This document shows, piece by piece, positions 22,511 to 30,466 of a stretch of 39,945 nt of DNA. The notes below the pieces were generated by a model. That model saw nothing but the letters and a program-made list of their open reading frames with translations. It had not been told where the DNA came from and made no database searches. Source of the DNA: Chitinispirillum alkaliphilum. Its GTDB lineage: Bacteria; Fibrobacterota; Chitinivibrionia; Chitinivibrionales; Chitinispirillaceae. The stretch lies in assembly GCA_001045525.1 (NCBI GenBank), contig LDWW01000032.1, positions 1 through 39,945 on the forward strand, given 5' to 3'. The position numbers were made by a program, and so were the translations under genes. How positions within the stretch are numbered: position 1 is the stretch's first letter; each line of letters begins with the position of its first letter.

Positions 22511-23422
22511 TTATATGCTGCTGAAATTAAACCCTGTAGGTGCCAGAACTTCTCCTGTATAATACCGTGAATCAGTTGAAGCCAGAAATACAAAACTTGG
22601 GGCAAGTTCAGCAGGTTGTGCCGGACGCTTCCAAAACGTATTTGCACCAAATCCCCCTACAAACTGCTCATCCCGTGTAGCAGGTATCAAGGGAGTCCAA
22701 ACCGGTCCGGGAGCAATACAGTTAACCCGTATTCCTTTATCAGCCAATAACTGGGACATTGATTGAGTGAAATTATGGATTGCGGCTTTGGTACAGGAAT
22801 AATCAATCAGCTGAGGATGCCCCATCATGGCAACAACAGAACCAACATTGATTATACAATCCCCGGCGTTCATGTGTTTCAGAGACTCCTGAGTTGTCCA
22901 GAAAAAGGACATGATATTGGTACGAAATGTCTGATCCAGCTGCTCAGGAGAGATTTCCATGAAATTCTGAGACTCCATGTGAAACGCTGCGTTATTAACC
23001 AAAATATTGAGTGTGCCAAACTTATTTACCGTGCGCTCAACCAAATCACGGCAATAATGACTGTCCCTGATATCACCACTCAGGGCCAACCCCTGACTAC
23101 CCGATTTTTCTATCCAATACAAGGTCTCTTCAGCATCCTTGTGTTCGTTTAGATATGAGATCACCACATCTGCACCCTCCCTGGCAAATGCGATTGCTGC
23201 CGCCCGGCCTATTCCACTGTCCCCACCGGTTATCAAAGCTACTTTCCCCTGTAATTTTGATCCTCCAACATAACTCTGCTCTCCATGATCCGCTTGGGGA
23301 TGCATGTTTTCATCTGTCCCGGGCCACTCCTGTATCTGCTCCGGTGGCCCTTCTCTAAGCAACTCATTTTCGACAAAGGGATTGAAATCAACATTCAATC
23401 CATGGTGCATCTGTTCCGGCAT
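22511..23422 (-). CDS. Short-chain dehydrogenase/reductase of the YghA/GsiB-associated stress type
   Basis: The 303-aa SDR shows TGGDSGIGR (residues 65-73, NAD(P) binding), NNAA (143-146) and the catalytic set S195-Y208-K212 (YSCTK). The 50-60 residue N-terminal extension rich in P, E and Q (PPEQIQEWPGTDENMHPQADHGEQSY in part) is typical of the YghA / general stress protein 39 group. Substrate specificity is not defined. AAGGGAG lies 6-7 nt before the ATG. It is the first gene of an apparent operon with the holin-like and Nramp-like genes, behind a sigma54-like element at 23482-23498. Confidence 0.88.
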   Translation of the reverse strand: MPEQMHHGLNVDFNPFVENELLREGPPEQIQEWPGTDENMHPQADHGEQSYVGGSKLQGKVALITGGDSGIGRAAAIAFAREGADVVISYLNEHKDAEETLYWIEKSGSQGLALSGDIRDSHYCRDLVERTVNKFGTLNILVNNAAFHMESQNFMEISPEQLDQTFRTNIMSFFWTTQESLKHMNAGDCIINVGSVVAMMGHPQLIDYSCTKAAIHNFTQSMSQLLADKGIRVNCIAPGPVWTPLIPATRDEQFVGGFGANTFWKRPAQPAELAPSFVFLASTDSRYYTGEVLAPTGFNFSSI

Positions 23423-23481
23423 ATGAGACTCCCTTTTTGATGATGACAGTATGAATCAAAAACGAAAACCATGTAAGCGCT

Positions 23482-23498
23482 TGCAAAATATGATCCAA
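23482..23498 (-). promoter_or_regulatory. Candidate sigma54 promoter of the SDR operon
   Basis: On the minus strand the bases are TTGGATCATATTTTGCA: TTGG, ten nucleotides between the GG (23495-23496) and GC (23483-23484), and a perfect TTTGCA -12 element. The predicted start near 23471 leaves about 50 nt to the ATG. The -24 element lacks the canonical CA after GG. Confidence 0.55.
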
Positions 23499-24190
23499 GC
23501 CCAGACTGATTGGTGGCACCGAAATTGCCCCTATGAAAGCAGCATCGCCAAAGATATGATTTTCACTTTCCCATACATGAAAAGAATTTTCCATTTTGGG
23601 AAGAAAATCCATCTGCCCTTTTTTCTAATTCAGATTTTCTCTGGCACACCACAGTCTTTATAAATTTCTTCACTTCGACTCAACAAAACGGAAGAAAAAT
23701 GACTTATCCGAACAAAAAAAACTGCCCGGTTATGTTTACCATCGGGTACAAGGGGTGGGACCTCATTCGGGGAAAATATCTGGAGATTTTGGATTCGACC
23801 GAAAAATCAAACGGGTTTAACCTGCCCTTTTTTTGTAGACATCAGAATTCATAAAAGTGCACGGGCGGGTGGTTTCAGCGGACGCGCATTTGAGAATCTG
23901 GTAGGCTCCACTCCCCATGGCTGATGTTTTTGAACACTACAGTTTTTACGCCCTGAGAGCTAAAATTTACCTCATGCAAACAGGACGCCACTTTTTCCTT
24001 CAGAAATATCATTTCCTCGCGTCCTGTTTTGTTCCAGTCCATCCAAGGATCAAAAATATATCCCCAAACAGAAAGGGGGAAATAGTTAAAAAAAACAGAT
24101 CAATTACATTGTATTTGCAGTGATACCCGGCAACCGCCCAAAACCCTTCTTACTCTTTCTATTTTGAGACATTTTCACTTTTCCCCCACT
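23499..24190. other. Intergenic, no intact gene
   Basis: About 690 nt between the SDR and DUF2267 genes. Several short frames exist on both strands but none has a ribosome site or a recognisable product. It holds a long-loop inverted repeat (listed separately) and, near 24150-24215, a pyrimidine-rich stretch of repeated TTTTTCACTTTTTC-like sequence beside the DUF2267 stop. Confidence 0.55.
23978..24029. repeat. 11-bp inverted repeat with 30-nt loop
   Basis: AAACAGGACGC (23978-23988) is exactly complementary to 24019-24029, which is followed by one further T. The loop is 30 nt. It could fold as an RNA hairpin or bind a dimeric protein. No gene ends directly before it on either strand, so a terminator role is not obvious. 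Confidence 0.5.
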
Positions 24191-24616
24191 TCATTCACTT
24201 TTTTTCACTTTTTCTCCCCATATTTCTTTTAACCCCAAAGGAAGAATCCTTCTCACATGATCTATCTCTTCATCCGGTAGCATTGAACGAATTGCCTGAA
24301 AAACTGCGATTGTAGCCTTGTGGGCAGTTTCAGGGGGTACATTTGCCTCCTCGCTCACACGGGATATAAACTGAGAGGCATCGATGTCAAGAACGGGACG
24401 ATGTCCATAATCCTCTTCAATAGCGATGCGGGGTTGAGCACTAAGGGAAGCGATTTCAGAGGGAAGAAGATCGGTTATGCGACTTGCATCCAGAGGAGGC
24501 AGTCGTTTTCTGAAGTTAAGCAGTACGGAATGAGCTACTCTTCTTTTCTCTTTTTCACTATTTGCATCCCATAATTGATCAAATTTTTCCCAAAAAGGTT
24601 GTGCTGAAGCTCTCAT
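24191..24616 (-). CDS. DUF2267 family protein
   Basis: The 141-aa protein carries the family pattern twice in tandem: helix bundle segments RRVAHSVLLNFRKRLPPLDASRITDLLPSEI (about 27-57) and AHKATIAVFQAIRSMLPDEEIDHVRRILPLGLKEIW (about 98-133). DUF2267 proteins are small helical cytoplasmic proteins of unknown function, often expressed under stress. The ATG at 24616 is preferred (AGGAG 7 nt upstream) over an in-frame GTG at 24622. Its own sigma54-like element is at 24705-24721, divergent from the one for the site-2 protease gene. Confidence 0.8.
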   Translation of the reverse strand: MRASAQPFWEKFDQLWDANSEKEKRRVAHSVLLNFRKRLPPLDASRITDLLPSEIASLSAQPRIAIEEDYGHRPVLDIDASQFISRVSEEANVPPETAHKATIAVFQAIRSMLPDEEIDHVRRILPLGLKEIWGEKVKKSE

Positions 24617-24644
24617 CCCCACTCTCCTGAAAGGTTACACTGTT

Positions 24645-24662
24645 TTTGGAATAGCTATTGCA
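24645..24662 (+). promoter_or_regulatory. Candidate sigma54 promoter of the site-2 protease gene
   Basis: TTTGGAATAGCTATTGCA has GG and GC 10 nt apart and a perfect TTGCA -12. The predicted start near 24673 leaves a leader of about 110 nt before the ATG at 24783. The 18-mer matches the element at 39142-39159 at 16 of 18 positions. Confidence 0.55.
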
Positions 24663-24704
24663 CCTTAATATCTGAGAACGTACAGTGGTCATACATCAAC
24701 AGAA

Positions 24705-24721
24705 TGCAAACACAGGACCAG
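24705..24721 (-). promoter_or_regulatory. Candidate sigma54 promoter of DUF2267
   Basis: On the minus strand CTGGTCCTGTGTTTGCA: CTGG, ten nucleotides to GC, and TTTGCA. It crosses with the plus element at 24645-24662, so the two genes may be fired by one activator. The leader would be about 75-80 nt. Confidence 0.45.
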
Positions 24722-24782
24722 GATCAATCTCAAGCCCCGGGCTTTCCATAAAAGCACTAAACTGTTAAAGGAAAAACACACT

Positions 24783-25916
24783 ATGTTTGGACGCAAGATA
24801 CCTCTCTTTAAGCTGATGGGCTTTAAGGTAAGCGTTGACCTGAGCTGGTTTATTTTGTTTTTACTTATAGTATGGTCTCTGGCTGTTGGGCTGTTTCCGT
24901 TCTATCTGCCCGATCTAGAGACTTCAACTTACTGGTGGATGGGGATATGGGGGGCTTTTGGTCTTTTTGTCTCAATTGTTCTGCATGAATTTATGCACTC
25001 CTTTGTAGCGAGGCGGTTTGGCTTACCGATCAAGGGAATCACTCTCTTTGTTTTCGGTGGTGTGGCTGAAATGGATGATGAGCCACCCAGCGCAAAAGCT
25101 GAATTTTTCATGGCAATCGCAGGCCCGCTCACAAGTTTGGCTCTTGGGGGAATTTTCTATCTGGGTTTTGCCTTGGGTGTGCAGGCAAACTGGTCAGTTC
25201 CCCTTATTGGGATTCTTGGCTATCTTGCATTTATAAATATCATCCTTGCAATATTTAACATGCTTCCTGCATTTCCCCTCGATGGGGGCAGAGTTTTGCG
25301 CTCCATTTTATGGTATTTCAAAGGCAATATCACCTGGGCCACACGTACAAGCTCACGAATCGGGGCAGCATTCGCAGGACTGCTCATTGCCTTTGGGGTG
25401 TTATTTATTTTTGCAGGTAATTTTGTCGGTGGGTTCTGGTGGGTATTGATCGGATTTTTTCTCTGGGGTGCGGCAAATGCCTCCTACCAGCAACTTATGA
25501 TAAAGCAGCTAATGCAGGGGGAACAGGTCCGCCGTTTCATGAAAAAGGATCCGGTCACCGTGACTTCAGATCTCAGAGTTGACACACTGGTCAATGATTA
25601 CATCTACCGTTATCACTACAAGATGTTCCCGGTTGTTCAGGATGGGCATCTAAGCAGCTGCATTTCGACAAAAGAGATAAAAAACATCCCACGCGAGGAG
25701 TGGGAAAAGTACACAGTCGGTGAGGTGGCTACGGTCTGCTCAAAGGATAACGTGGTTTCTCCCGATGAAGATGTGGTCAAGGCTCTTAATACCATGAACC
25801 GCACAGGAAACAGCCGGCTTATTGTCATCGATTCTCAGGGCAACCTTGAGGGTGTGGTTACCTTAAAGGACCTGATGGATTTCTTATCCATGAAACTGGA
25901 TCTTGAGGGGAAATAA
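24783..25916 (+). CDS. Site-2-protease-type membrane metalloprotease with two CBS domains
   Basis: The 377-aa protein is an M50 rhomboid-like intramembrane zinc protease: HExxH as H68-E-F-M-H72 in a membrane helix and the second ligand motif NMLPAFPLDGGR with D167. About six membrane helices (residues 15-40, 50-70, 105-135, 140-160, 190-215, 220-235) are followed by two CBS modules (about 245-305 and 315-372), which usually bind adenine nucleotides and gate activity. No PDZ domain is present, so it is of the SpoIVFB-like CBS class rather than RseP. Substrate unknown. AAAGGA lies about 10 nt before the ATG. It is convergent with the pyrophosphatase gene. Confidence 0.92.
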   Translation: MFGRKIPLFKLMGFKVSVDLSWFILFLLIVWSLAVGLFPFYLPDLETSTYWWMGIWGAFGLFVSIVLHEFMHSFVARRFGLPIKGITLFVFGGVAEMDDEPPSAKAEFFMAIAGPLTSLALGGIFYLGFALGVQANWSVPLIGILGYLAFINIILAIFNMLPAFPLDGGRVLRSILWYFKGNITWATRTSSRIGAAFAGLLIAFGVLFIFAGNFVGGFWWVLIGFFLWGAANASYQQLMIKQLMQGEQVRRFMKKDPVTVTSDLRVDTLVNDYIYRYHYKMFPVVQDGHLSSCISTKEIKNIPREEWEKYTVGEVATVCSKDNVVSPDEDVVKALNTMNRTGNSRLIVIDSQGNLEGVVTLKDLMDFLSMKLDLEGK

Positions 25917-25930
25917 TTGTAGCAACCAAA

Positions 25931-25958
25931 AAGGGCATCGTCATTAAGAATAGCCCTT
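25931..25958 (-). terminator. Possible terminator of the pyrophosphatase gene
   Basis: AAGGGC (25931-25936) and GCCCTT (25953-25958) form a 6-bp stem with a 16-nt loop, and on the minus strand the stem runs into TTTTTGG. It is 37 nt past the pyrophosphatase stop, in the gap between convergent genes. Confidence 0.4.
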
Positions 25959-25995
25959 GAAATCAGTTTTAAAAACTCTGAATCTGAGAGAAATT

Positions 25996-27414
25996 CTATT
26001 CAACCAACCCAAGAATCGCAGGAAGCAGCTGTTTTTTACGGCTGACAATGCGGGTAGCTTCAAGTGTTCCGTCTATAGCTCGTGTGTAGGGCAAGTCATT
26101 GAGTACCTCAGTCTGCCCCGCACAAACCAGTTTACTCACCGCTCTCACGATATCTGTAACCATCAACACTACAAAATCAAAACCCCTGATTTTACACTGA
26201 TTATCCAGCTCTTGCTTTATCTCCTCCAACCTGGATCCCAGTTCAACCAAACTACCCACCTCAACCTGAGCGATGCCGAATTTTATTCCACCGGCACTGT
26301 ATTCCTTAAGATCAGCACTGACGATATCCTCTATGCTCAGGGCTGAGAGACCCGAACCGACAGAAAGCAGAGCTTCACCAAATTCGCGGTAATTACCATA
26401 TGGTATCCAATCCGAACCAAACACCATTTCAGAAAGCATTTCAGATGCTTTTTGATCGCGTGGAGTTGTGGTTGGAGAGGAATGAATCAATGTGTCGGAT
26501 AAAATTCCGGCGAGAAGCACCGCAGCAACAGGTCTGGGTGGTTCAAGACCGGCAGAAATAATTCGCTCGCTTACCAGAGTGGAAGTACTGCCGACAGTAT
26601 CGATCGTAAAAGGGATAGGTGTCTTTGTAATCTGACTTCCAAGTCTGTGGTGATCGATCACTTCCACAATATCCGCCTCTTCAATGGCACGAATCGATTG
26701 TGTGGTTTCATTGTGATCAACAAGTACAAGCTGCATCCGGGGAGGGTTGAGTATATCAGGAGAACGGCACACCCCAAAATAGGTCCCATCTTCATTGACC
26801 ACCAGAAAATCATTGCGCTCTGTTCTTGTTGCCTTACGCCGTCCGTCACGCACCCGCATCGAGACGCTGAACTTTGGTACATCTCTGTCCATGGCATCCC
26901 GGCTTGGGGCAGATAGCAAACGTGCCACCGACACACTCTCCAAATCCACAAGGTGCTCGATTTGCTGTGAGATAAAGTTAAACACACTATCACCGGTGAC
27001 TATTCCCACAGGAGTATTGTCTGACTGAACTATAGGAACTCCGATGGAATTTTTAACAGATGCTGACCAGGCTTCCCGCAAAGGGCGATCCGGCGCGACA
27101 GGTGGCAAACACCTGGCAATACGCTCAAATCTGGGAGAGGCATCGGTTAGAAATTTCGGAGCCTCCAGACCAATAAGATCCAGAAGCCATGAGGTCTGTG
27201 CGGCAATGGCTCCGGGGCGGGCCGCAATCGCATTCTTTCCGTCACGTTCCCGCAAAAGCCATGCATAACCAATAGCAGATGCGATAGAATCGGTATCGGG
27301 ATTTAGATGCCCCAGTACATGAACAGGGGTAATGGAGAGATCATTATCAATATCAGTTTTATCGATCAGAGATTTTTTCTTTTCTGCAGTATTCTGAGCA
27401 ACAACATTAGCCAT
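25996..27414 (-). CDS. ppaC: CBS-containing manganese-dependent inorganic pyrophosphatase (family II)
   Basis: Hydrolyses pyrophosphate to phosphate, drawing biosynthetic reactions forward. Family II marks in the 472-aa protein: GHLNPDTDS (H36, D40, D42, metal ligands), later VDHNE (about 238) and IDHHRLG (about 258), and a C-terminal DHHA2-type domain. Between the first DHH part and VDHNE lies a ~170-residue insert with two CBS domains (about 80-135 and 190-240), which in characterised enzymes give AMP/ADP inhibition and ATP or Ap4A activation. This is longer than the plain ~310-aa enzyme, as expected for the CBS type. AAGGAG precedes the ATG by 7 nt. Confidence 0.9.
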   Translation of the reverse strand: MANVVAQNTAEKKKSLIDKTDIDNDLSITPVHVLGHLNPDTDSIASAIGYAWLLRERDGKNAIAARPGAIAAQTSWLLDLIGLEAPKFLTDASPRFERIARCLPPVAPDRPLREAWSASVKNSIGVPIVQSDNTPVGIVTGDSVFNFISQQIEHLVDLESVSVARLLSAPSRDAMDRDVPKFSVSMRVRDGRRKATRTERNDFLVVNEDGTYFGVCRSPDILNPPRMQLVLVDHNETTQSIRAIEEADIVEVIDHHRLGSQITKTPIPFTIDTVGSTSTLVSERIISAGLEPPRPVAAVLLAGILSDTLIHSSPTTTPRDQKASEMLSEMVFGSDWIPYGNYREFGEALLSVGSGLSALSIEDIVSADLKEYSAGGIKFGIAQVEVGSLVELGSRLEEIKQELDNQCKIRGFDFVVLMVTDIVRAVSKLVCAGQTEVLNDLPYTRAIDGTLEATRIVSRKKQLLPAILGLVE

Positions 27415-27574
27415 ATCTTCTCTCCTTAAGCGGATTATCGCGATCTGCTGTTTTTACAAATTATTGAACCTTTTGTTGTCGGGATATTTTAATATAAGTG
27501 CTTACAAAGAGATAACAGAAGAAGTATTTGTATGAAGTGAAAAAAGATCACTTCAGGTTAAATTCCACTCGCTT

Positions 27575-27591
27575 TTGGCATTTAAGTTGCA
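27575..27591 (+). promoter_or_regulatory. Candidate sigma54 promoter before the conserved hypothetical gene
   Basis: TTGGCATTTAAGTTGCA matches the -24/-12 consensus almost fully: TTGGCA at -24, TTGCA at -12, GG to GC spacing of 10 nt. The predicted start is near 27602, about 67 nt before the ATG at 27669. It is the best match in the window. Confidence 0.65.
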
Positions 27592-27668
27592 CCAAAAACA
27601 GTTCCGGCAATTAGTTGCCCAGATGGATAGCAGATCGAACTTCAAGCAGTTTTGAGGTAAAGCAAATT

Positions 27669-28433
27669 ATGGCAGAAAATGAAAAGATCAAAATTCTTGA
27701 AAAAGGAAACATCTACTTCTTTTACCGTCCTAAAGTCGGAGTTGAACACCCTGAGGGGGAATCCCAAATCCAGAGATTCTACCTTGTGCTCAGCCCCGAA
27801 GGCAGTAGTCGGTTTCGCCTCGCAATTATGGGAAAAAAAGAGTTGCCGGATCCAGAAATTTCAGGTAAACAAAGATACTGGGGACATATTTCCACCGTTA
27901 AAAATTCGCCCAAAGCGATTCGTGAAGAACTTGGCCCGGAAAAATATGAAACAAAAACCAGAGGAGAGCGGTATATCGAAGCCGCCCGCCCGGCAGGTGA
28001 AGGTGTCTACAAGATTATATCTCACGGCAGGCATACACATCTGGCATATGTACTTGAGTTGCCCCAAAAACCATCTAACGTTCAGGAAGAATTGAATATA
28101 GAGAGTGAAGCAAGTTACATCATCTCGGTTAAAAATCCATCAAAACCCTCCCCTCCCGGTGTTGGGCTCTCAAAGGGAGAGGCACAGTTTCCCAAAAACC
28201 TTACAGAGGAATTCAGAGGCCGAAGATTTTCAGAAACAGATCCACCCGGTTTTCTCGACTACCAGGGGGCAGAATTTGTCCTGATTTCAGCATCTGAGGA
28301 TATAAAACAGGAGCTTGGAACTGAAATTGAAAAGGAAAATGAAACCGAAAATAAGGCCGATATTTTCACTGATCTCAGACTCAATAAGAAAAAACACCCG
28401 GTCAAACCTCTTTTTGAAGGAGAATGGGAATAA
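27669..28433 (+). CDS. Conserved hypothetical protein, 254 aa
   Basis: The protein is soluble, without signal peptide or membrane segments. Recognisable blocks are IYFFYRPKVGVEHPEG near the start, FYLVLSPEG, RYWGHIS, TKTRGERYIEAARPAGEGVYKI, GRHTHLAYVLELP, and a C-terminal LDYQGAEFVLI, followed by an acidic tail (residues 222-254). I recall this pattern from uncharacterised bacterial proteins but know no function. The ATG at 27669 follows GAGGT by about 10 nt. A strong sigma54-like element lies upstream. It is convergent with the paralogue at 28502 and not in an operon. Confidence 0.6.
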   Translation: MAENEKIKILEKGNIYFFYRPKVGVEHPEGESQIQRFYLVLSPEGSSRFRLAIMGKKELPDPEISGKQRYWGHISTVKNSPKAIREELGPEKYETKTRGERYIEAARPAGEGVYKIISHGRHTHLAYVLELPQKPSNVQEELNIESEASYIISVKNPSKPSPPGVGLSKGEAQFPKNLTEEFRGRRFSETDPPGFLDYQGAEFVLISASEDIKQELGTEIEKENETENKADIFTDLRLNKKKHPVKPLFEGEWE

Positions 28434-28501
28434 CCCAGAATCACTCTTTCCCTATAACCGCAGGGTGAATTCCAGATTACAGGTAAACCATTTCTCATCT
28501 G

Positions 28502-29908
28502 TTATCTGCTTCTCCATTTAACCGCGTACTGATTTCCAAATTTATGGATAAATTTGTCCAAAAGAGTAAGCTTTGCAGGCTCAGGTACAGGGGAACGACT
28601 TTGAAATTTCTTCCCAAAATCGAAATGGTAATTAAGTAAGCTGGAGAAATCGCGGGGGAAGGTCTTTTCGTTCACTCCAATGAAAACGCCACGTTTGCTG
28701 GCACGGCTGAGTAAATGTCGCCATTCTTCAATCGGAGTCAACCCGATTGCATCCACTCCAAAGGAAAGAAGCATAACCCCAATCTCATCCACCCGGTGTT
28801 GCGGATTATCAAGATATGAAGAGAGTTTCTGATAAAACGGATCACTGGGGAAAAGTACCCAATAAGGTATAGATCCAGTTAAAACAGTCCACCATGGCTC
28901 CAGCAACGCAAACGACTCAGCAACAAGTCGCTTTGACTCAATACCTCTTTGTTTATACCAGTACCTGTAAAGGTCTGCGACAAATGGACTCAGATCCATC
29001 GGTTCGTTGATTACAATTCTTTTTACCTTATACCCTCTGCGTTTTGCGAACTGATGGATGTCATCGCCAAGTTCGGAAGAGAATCCCCATTCTGCTTCAC
29101 AGGTAGTAATATTGGGTGTTGGCGGGTCCCAGTGATCTCGCTTGTGACTGTACTTTTGAATAAACTTCCTGACTCGTTCTCCCCCATTGAAATATTCGTC
29201 AACTCCGGCACCTCCCAACCCACCGAACTGAAAGTAGTGGCGCTCGCCGATTTGTGTTTGAGGCCAGGTTGTGGTGCAATCTGTTATAAATATTGTACCA
29301 CCAGGCTCAAGACAATCTGAAATAAATTTTTCGTAAGCAGCTCCAAGCCTGAGCTTTTTGACCCGGAAATATGCCATTGTTTTGCTCATCAACATATCGT
29401 TCACCGGATCGATCATGTGATGGAGTTCGAGATGGGGATTGGACTTTGTGAAAACCTTTCCCCACTTGCGACTCCATTCAAATTCCGATTGTATACAGTG
29501 GTTGTCGAAATGGAATCTATGTACCGGAAGGAGCGAAGTTTGTGAGAGCCATGGTATACCAAACATAGAATACAGATGTACGGCAGCCCCGTTTGAGGAT
29601 CCAATGGCGATAGCGGGAAAACATCTCTTCTCATATCTTGAAGTGACATACGCGGATATATGATCATCAATATTGGAAGAAAGGTTTTTGGGTGAGAATG
29701 TTTCCTGAACAGGTGCAATAGAATATAAAAATTCACTCAGCTGGCGCGGAAGTTGGCTCAGTATGCCAAGTAAAGCAGATATGACTATACCAACCCGCCT
29801 TGGCTGCATTTCAAGGTTGTAAAACTCTTTTCCTTTGAGGTAATTAGCAACCGCTCTCACCATCACAGAACTTGAATCGAAATTTGCTATATAATTTTCT
29901 GCTTTCAT
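28502..29908 (-). CDS. Uncharacterised ~468-aa protein, paralogue A
   Basis: No family is recognised. It aligns end to end with the gene at 37677-39077 through shared blocks: AIAIGSSNGAAVHL (about residue 100), GIPWL-TSL, H-M-DPV-D, PGG, GERHYFQFGGLGG, EYFNGG, CEAEWG, YRYWYK, SKRLVAESFAL and GSIPYWV. The GxSxG-like GSSNG could be a nucleophile elbow, but no catalytic histidine is assigned. It has no signal peptide or membrane helix. The ATG at 29908 follows AAGGG by 6 nt; an in-frame ATG at 29914 overlaps that site. It is followed 84 nt upstream by a hemerythrin gene transcribed the same way. Confidence 0.55.
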   Translation of the reverse strand: MKAENYIANFDSSSVMVRAVANYLKGKEFYNLEMQPRRVGIVISALLGILSQLPRQLSEFLYSIAPVQETFSPKNLSSNIDDHISAYVTSRYEKRCFPAIAIGSSNGAAVHLYSMFGIPWLSQTSLLPVHRFHFDNHCIQSEFEWSRKWGKVFTKSNPHLELHHMIDPVNDMLMSKTMAYFRVKKLRLGAAYEKFISDCLEPGGTIFITDCTTTWPQTQIGERHYFQFGGLGGAGVDEYFNGGERVRKFIQKYSHKRDHWDPPTPNITTCEAEWGFSSELGDDIHQFAKRRGYKVKRIVINEPMDLSPFVADLYRYWYKQRGIESKRLVAESFALLEPWWTVLTGSIPYWVLFPSDPFYQKLSSYLDNPQHRVDEIGVMLLSFGVDAIGLTPIEEWRHLLSRASKRGVFIGVNEKTFPRDFSSLLNYHFDFGKKFQSRSPVPEPAKLTLLDKFIHKFGNQYAVKWRSR

Positions 29909-29992
29909 TTCCATCCCTTGAAGATAACAATGTTTATTCGCTTCATTTTTGCCATTACCCTCAAGACGTCTGATTTCTATTGCCTACTCGTT

Positions 29993-30466
29993 TCAGTAAG
30001 GTTTGGTTTTTAAATCCTGCATCTGTTTTCTCCACCGTATTTCTTCTTGCAAAAATCTCTTATGAACAGATTCCAACCTTTCGGGATCGACAAACCCAAT
30101 CATTCTGCAGTATTCTGGTTCTTCCCTCTTTATATGCATTTCTATCAGTTCATGAAAAGTTTTGATTCCTGCAAGCCAGTTATAAGCCCGTTTGGATCTG
30201 TCGGAAAGTTCGTCATTGAATTTTTTGATAATTGAATGCTGATGTATGTAGTAAAGAATTTTCTCACGCAATTCTTCCCTGTTTGCCATAAGTGGGAAAA
30301 GTACCGTTTCCTCTGCATGCAAATGTGGAAACAGTACATCTTTTAGCTTTGCATATTCTAATTCCCGCTGCCTCCAGTCGCCGGAAGATTCCAAACTTTG
30401 CAGTTTGAAAAGGTATAAACGTATTGTTTTATGCTCATCTTTGATATCGTCAATGAATTCACCCAT
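29993..30466 (-). CDS. Hemerythrin HHE-domain protein
   Basis: The 157-aa protein is one four-helix HHE bundle: EHKTIRLYL (helix 1), FPHLHAEETVLFPLM (helix 2, HxxxE with ligands), YIHQHSIIKKFND (helix 3) and FHELIEMHIKREEPEY (helix 4), giving the usual H/E set of a di-iron oxygen or NO site. It is a single-domain relative of the HHE part of the protein at 378. The ATG at 30466 is preferred over a GTG at 30472 (GGGGG 4-5 nt upstream). It may form a unit with paralogue A, 84 nt downstream. Function in oxygen or NO handling is inferred from the family. Confidence 0.85.
   Translation of the reverse strand: MGEFIDDIKDEHKTIRLYLFKLQSLESSGDWRQRELEYAKLKDVLFPHLHAEETVLFPLMANREELREKILYYIHQHSIIKKFNDELSDRSKRAYNWLAGIKTFHELIEMHIKREEPEYCRMIGFVDPERLESVHKRFLQEEIRWRKQMQDLKTKPY

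Noticed and set aside
23451-24123. Several 60-75 codon frames in the SDR-DUF2267 gap
   Set aside because: No ribosome sites and low-complexity products; they overlap the sigma54-like element and an inverted repeat.
29940-29953. Sigma54-like element before paralogue A (TGGCA with GC 10 nt on)
   Set aside because: The -12 part reads AAGC, not TTGC, so it falls outside the rule used for the other sites.
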